Part shown: in pieces, positions 8,909 through 17,520 of the stretch | How positions within the stretch are numbered: the first letter of the stretch is position 1 | Layout: each line of letters opens with the position of its first letter | Assembly: GCA_036268455.1 (NCBI GenBank) | Contig: DATAUD010000104.1 | Location: forward strand, 1-64,000 | Direction: 5' to 3' | DNA: 64,000 nt | DNA from: DATAUD01 sp036268455 | GTDB lineage: Bacteria > Verrucomicrobiota > Verrucomicrobiia > Limisphaerales > Palsa-1400 | Made by a program: the position numbers and the translations under genes | The notes under the pieces: model-generated | Seen by the model: the letters and a program-made list of their open reading frames with translations, nothing else | The model's database searches: none | Told to the model about the DNA's origin: nothing

Positions 8909-9168
8909 GGCCGTTCGTCGGCCTGGTCGAGTTTGTCGTCCTGCTCGCGCTCTTGAATCAAATCGCCGATAGGGTCGGCTCCCGGTTTTAGCCACCGCCT
9001 GCCCGCTCCCATCAATTCGCGGGCAAGTTCGCCCCGGCTAGGCGACGCCAGTTCCCCTTCGATCGCCGTTTCCAGTTTGTGGACGCATTCAAAGAATTTC
9101 CGACGCTCCCGCGGCGGCAATGCCTTCACTTGCTCCAAAACTTCATTCGCGCTCATCGTCGAAACCAT
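8905..9168 (-). CDS. Probable antitoxin partner of the PIN toxin
   Basis: 87 residues, intact. The N-terminal part (SANEVLEQVKALPPRERRKF) resembles small antitoxins that precede VapC genes in Verrucomicrobiota and Cyanobacteria. The rest is charged and likely disordered, as expected for the toxin-wrapping half. The assignment depends mainly on the 4-base overlap with the PIN gene. A second ATG four codons inside (9156) is an equally possible start. The toxin is inactivated while the antitoxin frame is open, which is the direction of decay that a cell tolerates. Confidence 0.65.
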   Translation of the reverse strand: MVSTMSANEVLEQVKALPPRERRKFFECVHKLETAIEGELASPSRGELARELMGAGRRWLKPGADPIGDLIQEREQDDKLDQADERP

Positions 9169-9291
9169 ACCACAAGCTGCGTCTCCAGAGCAAACTCGAA
9201 ACCGAAAGTAGAGTGCGCGGCAGCAAGGTTCGCGGTGAAATGGTTTCGCAAGCTTGACCCATAATTTTAATTTTTAATTTTCGATTACACG

Positions 9292-10551
9292 ATGCATGAT
9301 TCGCGCGGGCATACGGCCCTCTTTATGATGAATCTTGATGAAGTCTATTCAAAATTGACGATTAAAACGGACGCCAAACTCGTGTTGGTTGTCCTCGATG
9401 GCCTGGGTGACCTCGCAACTCGCGCACAAGGTTATTTGACGCCATTGGAAGCGGCCCGGACGCCGAATCTGGACGCCCTGGCCAAAAACGGCGCACAGGG
9501 TCGCATGATTCCCGTCGCGCCCGGAATTACGCCCGGCAGCGGCCCGGGTCACCTGGGTCTCTTTGGTTATGATCCCCTGGAATTTCAGGTAGGGCGCGGC
9601 GTGATTGAGGCTCTCGGGCTGGGCGTTGAACTTAAGGCGGGCGATATCGCGGCCCGCGCCAATTTCTGCACCATCGATTCCAAGGGGATCGTCACTGATC
9701 GGCGCGCCGGCCGCATTGAAACCAAAGTTACAGAGGAGTTGTGCCGGATGCTTTCGCGGAAAATCAAAAAAATCGGCGACGCCGAGGTGTTTGTCAAACC
9801 GGGCAAAGGCCACCGGTTTGTCGTGGTATTTCGCGGCAAGGGGCTTGAAGGACCATTGACGGACGCGGACCCAAATCGCGAAGGACTACCCGTGCCGGAG
9901 GTGAAGGCGGAAGACGCAAAATCGGTCAAACAACAGAAAGCGGCTGAACTGGTGGGGCAATTCTACAAACAGGCGCTGCCGGTGCTCGCGAAACAACATC
10001 CCGCAAACGGACTTCTGTTGCGGGGCATTTCGCATCAGCCGGCCATTCCGACGTTTGAGGAGCGTTACGGCCTGCGAGCGGCGTGCCTGGCCGTTTATCC
10101 AATGTACAAGGGACTAGCGCAATTGGTGGGAATGAAGAAAATCGAGGGACCGCAAACCATCGCCGAACAATTCAAGCGGTACGCCGCCGAGCACGCCAAC
10201 TTCGATTACTTTTTCATTCACTACAAGTACACGGACATGCACGGCGAAGATGGCAATTGCGAGGCGAAGAAAAAGGCCATCGAGGAACTGGACGCGGCGT
10301 TGCCCATTTTGCTCGAGAAACGGCCGGACGTTTTGGCGATTACCGGTGATCATTCGACGCCGTGCCCGGCGAAAGGGCATTCGTGGCATCCACAACCGGT
10401 TTTGCTCGTGTCCGAATTGAGTGGATGGGACAAGCTGGATCGCTTTACAGAAACGGGGGCGAATCTTGGCTCGCTGGGAATATTTGAGTCAAAATTCCTG
10501 ATGCGCCTCATGCAGGCCAACGCCAGGATGTTTGACAAGTTTGGCGCCTGA
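9292..10551 (+). CDS. apgM: 2,3-bisphosphoglycerate-independent phosphoglycerate mutase, archaeal type
   Basis: About 419 residues from the ATG at 9292; in-frame ATGs at 9325 and 9328 could be the real start, and no clear ribosome site separates them. Alkaline-phosphatase fold with metal/phosphoserine region VLVVLDGLGD near the N-terminus, TPNLDALAKNG, and GSGPGHLGLFGYDP. The C-terminal metal site is AITGDHSTPCPAKGHSWHPQP. This is the ApgM/COG3635 family, which interconverts 3- and 2-phosphoglycerate in glycolysis and gluconeogenesis and is distinct from the larger GpmI. The gene abuts the convergent Ig protein with no gap. Confidence 0.93.
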   Translation: MHDSRGHTALFMMNLDEVYSKLTIKTDAKLVLVVLDGLGDLATRAQGYLTPLEAARTPNLDALAKNGAQGRMIPVAPGITPGSGPGHLGLFGYDPLEFQVGRGVIEALGLGVELKAGDIAARANFCTIDSKGIVTDRRAGRIETKVTEELCRMLSRKIKKIGDAEVFVKPGKGHRFVVVFRGKGLEGPLTDADPNREGLPVPEVKAEDAKSVKQQKAAELVGQFYKQALPVLAKQHPANGLLLRGISHQPAIPTFEERYGLRAACLAVYPMYKGLAQLVGMKKIEGPQTIAEQFKRYAAEHANFDYFFIHYKYTDMHGEDGNCEAKKKAIEELDAALPILLEKRPDVLAITGDHSTPCPAKGHSWHPQPVLLVSELSGWDKLDRFTETGANLGSLGIFESKFLMRLMQANARMFDKFGA

Positions 10552-13029
10552 TCAATTCGTCAGAGCGCGATAGAAACGGCCATTAAGGCTAATATTGGTA
10601 TCGCAGAAATCCAGGAGGCCGTTGGTCGCGTTGTTTGTCATCAAAGGAGTCCAGTTGATTAAATCGCTGGACGCCTCAATGATACAGCCGCTGCCCATCG
10701 CGCCGACGAATTCCAATTGAAAGGCGCCGTTAGCCAACCCAAAGGAATTGATCCGGCACGGACCATCCAATAACAAAACAGCCGGAGTGCTTGCCGCCAC
10801 TCCCAGAATGTTGCTGACGACAACACTGTAAGTTCCCTGGTTGGCCGATTGGAAATCCGGGATGGAAAGAACGCTGTTGGTTTCGCCGACGAATACGCCG
10901 TTGAAATACCATTGATACGCAGGCGCAGGCGAACCCGAGGCGGCAACTGTCAAACTTGCGGTGCCGCCGCAGGAAACTGTGTGAGTGAGGGGCTGAGTAT
11001 TAATGGCGGGCGCTGTCTGGACCATCAATGTCGCAACCGAACTTGTCACCACCCCCACCATGTTTGTAACGAGGCAGGCATAGGCGCCGGCATTGGAAAT
11101 TTGCACATTTGACAAAGTGATCGAGCTATTTGTCTCCAAAGGACAGTTCGTGCCGCCGAATTGCCATTGGTATGCAAGAGGATTTCCACCTGTCGCGGCA
11201 CAACTGAATGTGGCGCTGGAGGCAACGGGAACAGCCTGGTTCGTGGGTTGATTGACAATGGCGGGCGGGAGCACGAGCGACAACATGGACTGGGCGGATG
11301 TGACTGATACAAGATTGCTCACGACGACAGTATAGGCGCCGACGGCGGCGGCTTGCATGTTGACGGTCAAAGTGCCATTGGTGGCTCCGGGAATGTTCGT
11401 GCCATTAAACTGCCAAAAGTAGCTCAACGGCGTTGCGCCGCTTGCGCTGACGGCCAGTGTGACATTGGTTCCGGGGCCGGCGAATTGGTTTGCCGGAGGG
11501 ATGTCAATCGAAACCGGCGCGCCCAGGTTAATGTTCAAATGCACCGTGCCGCCGACACCATTCTCGCCTTCGACGACAATATAATTGGTCTGGCCAGCGG
11601 GAACATTGGGAATGTAAACAACCGGCTGGCCGTTCAAAGTGCGGTTAGTCGTGTAACCGCCGCCTATGTTCGTCAACGTGCTGAAACTGTTGCCCGGTCC
11701 GACGTAAACTCCGAGGACTGTATTAAAGCCGCTTCCCGCAGTGTTGATGACAAGCGATCCCGTCGCCGGCGCGACATAAGAGTACCAGCCCGGGCTGCCC
11801 GCGTCCTGGTTGCAAACAATAGGTTCGCCAGGCTCGTCTGAATTGCCGGCTGTGCTGAACACCTGGCAAACACTGTATCCACGAGAGTCGCCGCCTCCAT
11901 CCATCTTCAACTTGGATTGCGCCCTCGTGATATACGGGGCGGTGGCCGACTCGCGGAATTTATTCCAGGCAATTGAATTGGTCGCCGTTGTGCCGTCTTG
12001 CAGGGTATTCACCTGCACCTGTATCGGCCGCGCGTACGCCACTTCGCCACCACTCGTGGTGAACCGGGCAACGTAGGCGCCCACCGTGGCATCAGCGACA
12101 TTCGTTACGGTGAAGGTGCTCGCCTTCGTCGCGACAACGACGCCGTTATAAAGCCAGTCGCATTTCTGCCCCGGCCAGGGACTTGAGAGTTGAATGGAGG
12201 TCGTGCCAGTAGTCGCGATCGGCGGGGGTGTGGCAACAGTGGAAGGCAGAGAATCGCCGGGGTCCAGGTTCCAATTCAAGACGACGTTCCCCTGGGCGCC
12301 GAAATATCCATCCACAGCAATTAAATAGGTTGTTCCAATTGTGTAATTGAAACTAATCCTGCTGCAAAGATATCCCGCGGTATCATCATCGTTTATCGCC
12401 GAAGGCACGGCCACAAGTTTGTTAGGCACCGAACCGGTGTACACGCCGAGAATTGTATCGAAGTCGCTGCCCAGGCTTGTAAAGGTCGCCACGCCGGTGT
12501 TTGGAGACAGCAGACCCAGTAGGCCCTTGGTTGGAGTCCATGAATACCAGACAGTGCTGCCGCCAGGATCGCCCGGAACGATATACGGTTCGCCAGTTTG
12601 GTTGGTATCTCCGACGTTGCTGCCTTTGCCGTCCCCACTAGTAGGGTCAAGCAGGTTCCACACAGAGCTTAACAGATCATCCACAATGGTCAGAATACTC
12701 GCGGTCAACTCCGCCGTTGCGCTTTCGACCACGGCAACTTGATCGTTAACGCGGACGCTATAAGCGCCGCAATCGGTGGCCTGCGTATTTGCAACGCTAT
12801 AGGTACTGTTGGTGGCGCCCTGAATGCGGACGCCGTTCCTGTACCATTGGTAATGCAAATGGGTCGTTATGGGCGAACTGGCGACAACCTGGAAGGTGGC
12901 GTTGCCGCCCAAAAGCAGGTTCAGGATACTCAAGGGCTGGCTGAGAATTGTCGGTTGCGCTTCCATCCCAGTGCAAGCGGCGAGCAACAAAACTATTACC
13001 AACAAAAACCTGTAAATTCGGGTGTTCAA
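10552..13029 (-). CDS. Secreted Ig-repeat protein with PPC-like beta domains
   Basis: 825 residues. Signal peptide 1-25 with a possible lipobox (LAAC), so it could be a lipoprotein. Order of domains: an Ig-like domain (about 27-112, YQWYRNGV..ATNSTY..DCGAYSV); a beta domain with WYSWTPTKG and FDTILGVYTG; an Ig-like remnant; a second WYSYVAPATG/FNTVLGVYVG domain; then three Ig-like repeats (YFWQFNGT, YQWQFGGT, YQWYFNGV) and a C-terminal module with IEASSDLINWTPL ending in FYRALTN. The paired WYSW and GVYTG modules resemble bacterial pre-peptidase C-terminal domains. Likely a surface or adhesion protein; no catalytic motif seen. Strong Asn/Thr/Gly/Ala bias fits export. Confidence 0.8.
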   Translation of the reverse strand: MNTRIYRFLLVIVLLLAACTGMEAQPTILSQPLSILNLLLGGNATFQVVASSPITTHLHYQWYRNGVRIQGATNSTYSVANTQATDCGAYSVRVNDQVAVVESATAELTASILTIVDDLLSSVWNLLDPTSGDGKGSNVGDTNQTGEPYIVPGDPGGSTVWYSWTPTKGLLGLLSPNTGVATFTSLGSDFDTILGVYTGSVPNKLVAVPSAINDDDTAGYLCSRISFNYTIGTTYLIAVDGYFGAQGNVVLNWNLDPGDSLPSTVATPPPIATTGTTSIQLSSPWPGQKCDWLYNGVVVATKASTFTVTNVADATVGAYVARFTTSGGEVAYARPIQVQVNTLQDGTTATNSIAWNKFRESATAPYITRAQSKLKMDGGGDSRGYSVCQVFSTAGNSDEPGEPIVCNQDAGSPGWYSYVAPATGSLVINTAGSGFNTVLGVYVGPGNSFSTLTNIGGGYTTNRTLNGQPVVYIPNVPAGQTNYIVVEGENGVGGTVHLNINLGAPVSIDIPPANQFAGPGTNVTLAVSASGATPLSYFWQFNGTNIPGATNGTLTVNMQAAAVGAYTVVVSNLVSVTSAQSMLSLVLPPAIVNQPTNQAVPVASSATFSCAATGGNPLAYQWQFGGTNCPLETNSSITLSNVQISNAGAYACLVTNMVGVVTSSVATLMVQTAPAINTQPLTHTVSCGGTASLTVAASGSPAPAYQWYFNGVFVGETNSVLSIPDFQSANQGTYSVVVSNILGVAASTPAVLLLDGPCRINSFGLANGAFQLEFVGAMGSGCIIEASSDLINWTPLMTNNATNGLLDFCDTNISLNGRFYRALTN

Positions 13030-13223
13030 CTAAATTATACGTCTGTCAAACCGAGGCAAAAGCTCGCCTCAGCGCTCGTCGCGATTCATCTCACGGCTGT
13101 CTCAAAGCAGGACAGGTGCCATCTCAAAATTGAGGGAAATCCCTAGCTCTGCTTAAGGGGTAATCCTCCCATGCGGCGGAAGGAGCCCCTTTCAATTTTT
13201 TGGACCTGTTGTAAAGTGGCGAA

Positions 13224-14366
13224 ATGGACAAGAATTCGTTTCCACCGTTTAGCTTGACGCGCCTGTTGAAAACTGTTTTTGCTCCAAAGCCTGGGGAGCG
13301 CGTCGCAATACTCATTGATTTGCCAGATCCACGCGGAATCACAGATTTTGCGTTTCTCAAGGACAAAAGCCTGAGCATCCAGCGACACGCTTACGACGTG
13401 TTTTATCAGGGGCTGAAAAACGGAGGGCTGGCTGAATTGAACCTGACGGGAGGGGAGATATTCGCCTATCTCGTGACCGGCGGGAGCAATCTGGATTTGC
13501 CCGCGAAGGCGTATGACCCGTCAGGCCGGGAATTGGACCTGGAAAGGGACATTTACCCCAACTATGACATCATTCTTTGCGTCTCGACCTATTCCGCCAC
13601 CGCTCCGTTGACGGCGTTCGCCAAAAAATACGGCTTCCGGGGGGCGACTTTGCACGGGTTGAACGACATCATTTTGCGGACGGGACTTTCTGTCGATTAT
13701 AACGAAGTGAGCCGGCAGGCGGAGAAATTGAGGCTCGGATTGACGAAGGCGGATTACTTTGAGATCGATTTTGAGGTGTTCGGGCAGAAACATCGGCTGA
13801 CTTTGCAGTGCGGCCGCCAGGAGGCTCAGAAAAGCCATGGGCTTTGCCGCGATGGAAAGCCCGACGTCGCCAATCTGCCGGCGGGCGAAGTCTATTTTGT
13901 CCCAACCGGCGCGGAAGGGGCGTTTCCGTTGCGCTACGAGGACGGGACGATTGGCTTGATGGCGGTTTCCGGCGGACGCGTGCAGAAAGCGACGTTGCTC
14001 AAGGGCAAGCAGAGCGTCATCGATGAGCATAACCGGAAAATGCAATCCGACCCTGTCACTGGCGAACTTGGGGAATTGGGTTTTGGCACGCAGGTATTGC
14101 CGGCTTCGGGGCGCGATATTCAGGATGAAAAAATCCTCGGCACGCTGCATGTCGCGACCGGGCGCAGCGATCACCTGGGCGGGCATTTGACTCCCGACAA
14201 ATTTGCGAACGCGAAAAACGCGACGCACGATGACATTCTGTTTTCTCCCACCAAAACGCCGGAAATCCACGTGAGGCAGGCGCGGATGTTCCGGGACGGG
14301 CAAAACGAGGTGGTCATCGAAAATTATCAGCCGTCATCCTACTTGCGCGGGTTGCTCGCATCGTGA
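13224..14366 (+). CDS. M29-like (AmpS/aminopeptidase T-type) protein
   Basis: 380 residues. The C-terminal half has the family order: GEVYFVPTGAEGAFPLRYED, then GELGFGTQ, DEKILGTLHVATGRSDHLGG and a late His-Asp (NATHDDI). In M29 aminopeptidases Glu, His and Asp of such motifs bind two metals. The N-terminal half (YDIILCVSTYSATAPLTAFA) matches the substrate-domain position. It heads a five-gene unit; its stop overlaps the methyltransferase start as GTGA. A TTTCAA-N16-TAAAGT candidate promoter ends seven bases before the ATG, so a very short or absent 5' leader is possible. Peptidase activity itself is inference. Confidence 0.65.
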   Translation: MDKNSFPPFSLTRLLKTVFAPKPGERVAILIDLPDPRGITDFAFLKDKSLSIQRHAYDVFYQGLKNGGLAELNLTGGEIFAYLVTGGSNLDLPAKAYDPSGRELDLERDIYPNYDIILCVSTYSATAPLTAFAKKYGFRGATLHGLNDIILRTGLSVDYNEVSRQAEKLRLGLTKADYFEIDFEVFGQKHRLTLQCGRQEAQKSHGLCRDGKPDVANLPAGEVYFVPTGAEGAFPLRYEDGTIGLMAVSGGRVQKATLLKGKQSVIDEHNRKMQSDPVTGELGELGFGTQVLPASGRDIQDEKILGTLHVATGRSDHLGGHLTPDKFANAKNATHDDILFSPTKTPEIHVRQARMFRDGQNEVVIENYQPSSYLRGLLAS

Positions 14367-15127
14367 CGGCGAAAAGGGAGCCGATGCCGCGCAATTATTA
14401 TGACAGTGAGCGGGCGGCGTCTGAATATCTTTGGCTTCATTACGGCGATCCCAAACCGTGGCCGCTGACGTTTCCAGCGGGTTGCGTGGCGGAATGTCTC
14501 GATGCGGAGCGTTTGCCGGAACGGGCGCGAGCGCTGGATTTGGGGTGCGCTGTGGGAGGCGGTTCGTTCGAACTTGCGAGGCATTGCAAGGAAGTCATTG
14601 GCATCGATGCCTCACGACAATTTATTGAGATCGCACAACGCTTGCGCGAACGCGGGGAGGATCGCTTCAATCTTTATATCGAGGGTGAGGTGACCAAACC
14701 GAAGCGCGTCGTTATTCCCCGAGGGATTGATCGCAAACGCGCCACTTTTGAAGTTGGGGATGCGATGCGGCCGCGGGAGGATTTGGGCACGTTCGATGTG
14801 GTGATGATGGCAAACTTGATCGACCGCCTGCCTGCTCCGCGCCGTCTCCTCGAACAACTGCCGGAATTGCTGAACCGAGGCGGGCAATTGATTATCACCT
14901 CGCCTTACACGTGGCTGGCGGAATACACACCACGGGCAAATTGGCTCGGAGGCTTTACCCGGGGCGGGCGGCCGGTGCGGACGTTCGACACTTTGAAAAC
15001 CATTCTTTCCCCGCATTTCAAGCTTTCCCAACGGCGGAACATCTCTTTTCTTATCCGGGAACATGCGCGCAAATTCCAACTGGGCATCGCGGAAGCGAGC
15101 GTTTGGGTTCGCCGCGGAACTAAATGA
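14363..15127 (+). CDS. Putative 4-mercaptohistidine N1-methyltransferase (stand-alone OvoA-C-like)
   Basis: 254 residues from a GTG; an ATG at 14384 (residue 8) is an alternative. The N-terminus (NYYDSERAASEYLWLHYGDP) and ECLDAE followed by the SAM motif ALDLGCAVGGGSFELAR (57-73) are the pattern of the C-terminal methyltransferase domain of OvoA, which methylates 5-thiohistidine in ovothiol synthesis. Other motifs: GIDASRQFIEIAQ and VVMMANLIDRLPAPRRLL. The OvoA sulfoxide-synthase half is not present here or elsewhere in the window. It sits between an M29-like peptidase and an amino-acid ABC importer, each joined by 4-base overlaps, so its substrate may be imported rather than made. The family assignment is from remembered motifs; substrate is inference. 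Confidence 0.65.
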   Translation: MTAKREPMPRNYYDSERAASEYLWLHYGDPKPWPLTFPAGCVAECLDAERLPERARALDLGCAVGGGSFELARHCKEVIGIDASRQFIEIAQRLRERGEDRFNLYIEGEVTKPKRVVIPRGIDRKRATFEVGDAMRPREDLGTFDVVMMANLIDRLPAPRRLLEQLPELLNRGGQLIITSPYTWLAEYTPRANWLGGFTRGGRPVRTFDTLKTILSPHFKLSQRRNISFLIREHARKFQLGIAEASVWVRRGTK

Positions 15128-15909
15128 GACTAAAAATTGCCGCTTTTGCGGGGTGCATACTGATCGGATGGTTGACAGGGTGCGGGCCGAAAACCTCCAA
15201 CCATTTGGTGGTGGGAATGGAGCTGGAGTATCCGCCGTTTGAAATGACGGATGAACGGGGACAGCCGGCAGGCGTCAGCGTGGATTTGGCGCGCGACCTT
15301 GGGAAACAGCTCGGGCGCGAAGTGGAAATCGAGAATATTCCGTTTGACGGTCTGATTCCCTCGCTTCAAACGCATAAGATCGACTTGATTATTTCCTCCA
15401 TGACGGCGACGCCGGAACGCGCGAAGTCGATTGCTTTTTCCGATCCCTATTTGTCCACCGGGCTTTGCCTTTTGGTCGCGAAGGATTCGCCGATACACTC
15501 AATTGCCGATGCGGATCAGGCTGGCCGCACAGTGGTCGTCAAAAAAGGGACAACGGGGAATGTTTATGCGACGGACAAAATCAAAAACGCGCGGGTGCTC
15601 GTCCTCGATAAGGAGGACGCGTGCGTTTTGGAAGTGGTACAGCGTAAGGCGGACGCTTTTATTTACGACCAGATTTCCACTTACGAGAATTGGCGCCGCA
15701 ACCAGGACACCACGCGGCCCATTTTGAAGCCGTTCCAACAGGAATCGTGGGCGATCGGGCTGCGGCTCGACGACACAAATTTGCTTCATGACGTTAACGG
15801 ATTTTTAAAGGAGTACCGGGCCGGCGGCGGATTTGACCGTTTGGGAGACCGCTATTTGAAGGAGCAAAAAGAGGCTTTCAGAAAGCTGGGCTATCCGTTC
15901 TACTTTTGA
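15124..15909 (+). CDS. Polar amino-acid ABC transporter, substrate-binding lipoprotein
   Basis: 261 residues. Lipoprotein signal with lipobox LTGC (Cys20). SBP family 3 (HisJ/GlnH) features: VVGMELEYPPFEM, GVSVDLARDLGKQLG, then DLIISSMTATPERAKSIAFSDPY, with the conserved Arg of TPERAK that pairs with a substrate carboxylate. The later KGTTGNVYA segment binds the ligand backbone. So the ligand is probably an amino acid or close derivative. Overlaps the methyltransferase stop as ATGA and the permease start as TTGA. Confidence 0.92.
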   Translation: MRLKIAAFAGCILIGWLTGCGPKTSNHLVVGMELEYPPFEMTDERGQPAGVSVDLARDLGKQLGREVEIENIPFDGLIPSLQTHKIDLIISSMTATPERAKSIAFSDPYLSTGLCLLVAKDSPIHSIADADQAGRTVVVKKGTTGNVYATDKIKNARVLVLDKEDACVLEVVQRKADAFIYDQISTYENWRRNQDTTRPILKPFQQESWAIGLRLDDTNLLHDVNGFLKEYRAGGGFDRLGDRYLKEQKEAFRKLGYPFYF

Positions 15910-16706
15910 ACGTGGGTTGGTCACGCTATTTCACCGCATCCAATGAACCGGGAGCGCCTTCGCCCTCGTGGCCGATACGAACGCTCAGCTTCTGCATCGC
16001 GCTTCTGGCCGTTTCGTTGGTGTTCTGTTTTTCGTTTTGGAACCTGAACTATCACCTGCGCTGGGATTCGATCTACCCGTACCGGCTCATGTTCGTGGAG
16101 GGCTGGCTTACGACAATCTGGATTTCCGCCGCCTCGCTCGTGTTGAGCACGCTGGCGGGTTGCTGTTCCGCGCTGGCGCAACGAAGCAATTTTCTGCCGT
16201 TGCGCTATCTGAGCAAAATTTACGTCGAGGTCGTGCGTGGAACGCCCCTGCTTGCGCAAATCCTGATTTTCTTTTACGTCGTGGCGCCCGCATTTCACGT
16301 GGGCAACCGTTATCTGGTCGGCGTGTTGACGCTGGCGTTTTTCAGCGGCGCTTACATCTCGGAAATCATCCGCGCGGGAATTGAGAGCGTGGGCCGATCG
16401 CAATTGGAATCGGCCAAAGCAATTGGCCTGACGCGCTCACAGACTTATCGCTACGTGATTTTTCCGCAGGCCGTCCGCCAAACGTTGCCGCCGCTGGCGG
16501 GGCAATTCGTATCGCTGGTGAAAGATTCGTCGTTGCTGTCAATCATCGGTATCAGCGAATTCACGCTCAACGCCGAAATGGTCAACGCCCGAACTTACAG
16601 CACGCTGGAAAGCTATCTGCCGCTGGCGGCCGGGTATCTCATTTTGACGCTGCCGATTTCCATTTGGACGCGGCATTTGGAGCAACGCCACAAATTTGAA
16701 ACGTGA
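15906..16706 (+). CDS. Polar amino-acid ABC transporter permease (HisM/GlnP type)
   Basis: 266 residues from a TTG that overlaps the previous stop (TTGA); a GTG at 15912 is an alternative. About five membrane helices. The cytoplasmic coupling loop carries ESAKAIGLTRSQTYRYVIFP and QAVRQTLPPLAGQFVSLVKD, the EAA-type motif of this family. Only one permease gene is present, so the transporter probably uses a homodimer. Forms the membrane channel between the upstream binding protein and the downstream ATPase. Confidence 0.92.
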   Translation: MNVGWSRYFTASNEPGAPSPSWPIRTLSFCIALLAVSLVFCFSFWNLNYHLRWDSIYPYRLMFVEGWLTTIWISAASLVLSTLAGCCSALAQRSNFLPLRYLSKIYVEVVRGTPLLAQILIFFYVVAPAFHVGNRYLVGVLTLAFFSGAYISEIIRAGIESVGRSQLESAKAIGLTRSQTYRYVIFPQAVRQTLPPLAGQFVSLVKDSSLLSIIGISEFTLNAEMVNARTYSTLESYLPLAAGYLILTLPISIWTRHLEQRHKFET

Positions 16707-17434
16707 AACTCGCGTTGAACCAGATCGTCAAGCGTTTCGATGGGCATCTTGTCCTGGATTCCGTTGCGCTGTCGTTGGAAAAAGTCCATACGCTGGCGCT
16801 GGTGGGGCCTTCAGGCGGCGGCAAATCGACTTTGTTACGCATTATCGGGGGGCTGGAGCATCCGGATTCCGGGGGTCTGGAAATCAATGGCGAGCCTGTC
16901 ATTTTCCAGGAAGAGGCGTTGTTGCGCCATCGCCGCACCGTCGGAACGGTCTTTCAATCTTTTAACCTCTTTCCACATTTGACCGCGTTGCAAAACATCA
17001 CGCTTCCGCTGGAAAAGGTCCATGACCGCGCGCACGGCGAGGCGGAAGGCATCGCGCGCCAGTTGCTCGAACGATTCCGCTTAGCGGACCATGCCGGCAA
17101 ACGGCCCGCTGAACTTTCTGGCGGCCAGCGGCAACGGATTGCCATCGCCCGCGCGATTTCGAGCAAACCAAAGTTGTTGCTGTTCGACGAGCCAACCTCC
17201 GCCCTCGACCCGGAGATGTCCGCGGAAGTGCTGGACGCTATCCATGAATTGCGCGAGGAGGGGCTGGATTTTATACTTGTCACTCACGAAATGGGATTCG
17301 CGCGACGCGTGGCGGATCAGGTCGCTTTTCTCGCGGGCGGCCGAATCGTGGAAGCCGGGCCTGCCAAACAGGTGTTCGATGCTCCGTCCGCCGATCAAAC
17401 CAGGGCCTTTTTTGACAAGGTGCTCAAATATTGA
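16703..17434 (+). CDS. Polar amino-acid ABC transporter ATPase (GlnQ type)
   Basis: 243 residues from a GTG overlapping the permease stop (GTGA). Walker A GPSGGGKS (35-42), Q-loop VFQSFNLFPHLTA, signature LSGGQRQR (138-145), Walker B LLLFDEPTSALDPE, and switch His in LVTHEMGFARRVAD. All catalytic parts are intact. Last gene of the peptidase/methyltransferase/importer unit; the SUF promoter follows after 34 bases. Confidence 0.95.
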   Translation: MKLALNQIVKRFDGHLVLDSVALSLEKVHTLALVGPSGGGKSTLLRIIGGLEHPDSGGLEINGEPVIFQEEALLRHRRTVGTVFQSFNLFPHLTALQNITLPLEKVHDRAHGEAEGIARQLLERFRLADHAGKRPAELSGGQRQRIAIARAISSKPKLLLFDEPTSALDPEMSAEVLDAIHELREEGLDFILVTHEMGFARRVADQVAFLAGGRIVEAGPAKQVFDAPSADQTRAFFDKVLKY

Positions 17435-17468
17435 AAATAGAGCGTCCGACTCGGCTCAAGCGGAAGCG

Positions 17469-17496
17469 TTGACATCTCCGGCCACTGGCCTATGCT
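17469..17496 (+). promoter_or_regulatory. Promoter of the suf operon
   Basis: Perfect TTGACA (17469-17474), a 16-base spacer and TATGCT (17491-17496, four of six consensus bases including the key T, A and final T). Transcription would start near 17503, about 18 bases before the sufB ATG. The spacing and boxes are the best sigma-70-type match seen in the window. No clear IscR- or SufR-like palindrome overlaps it. Confidence 0.65.
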
Positions 17497-17520
17497 TTAA
17501 GCGGACTGGATTTGTCCTAT

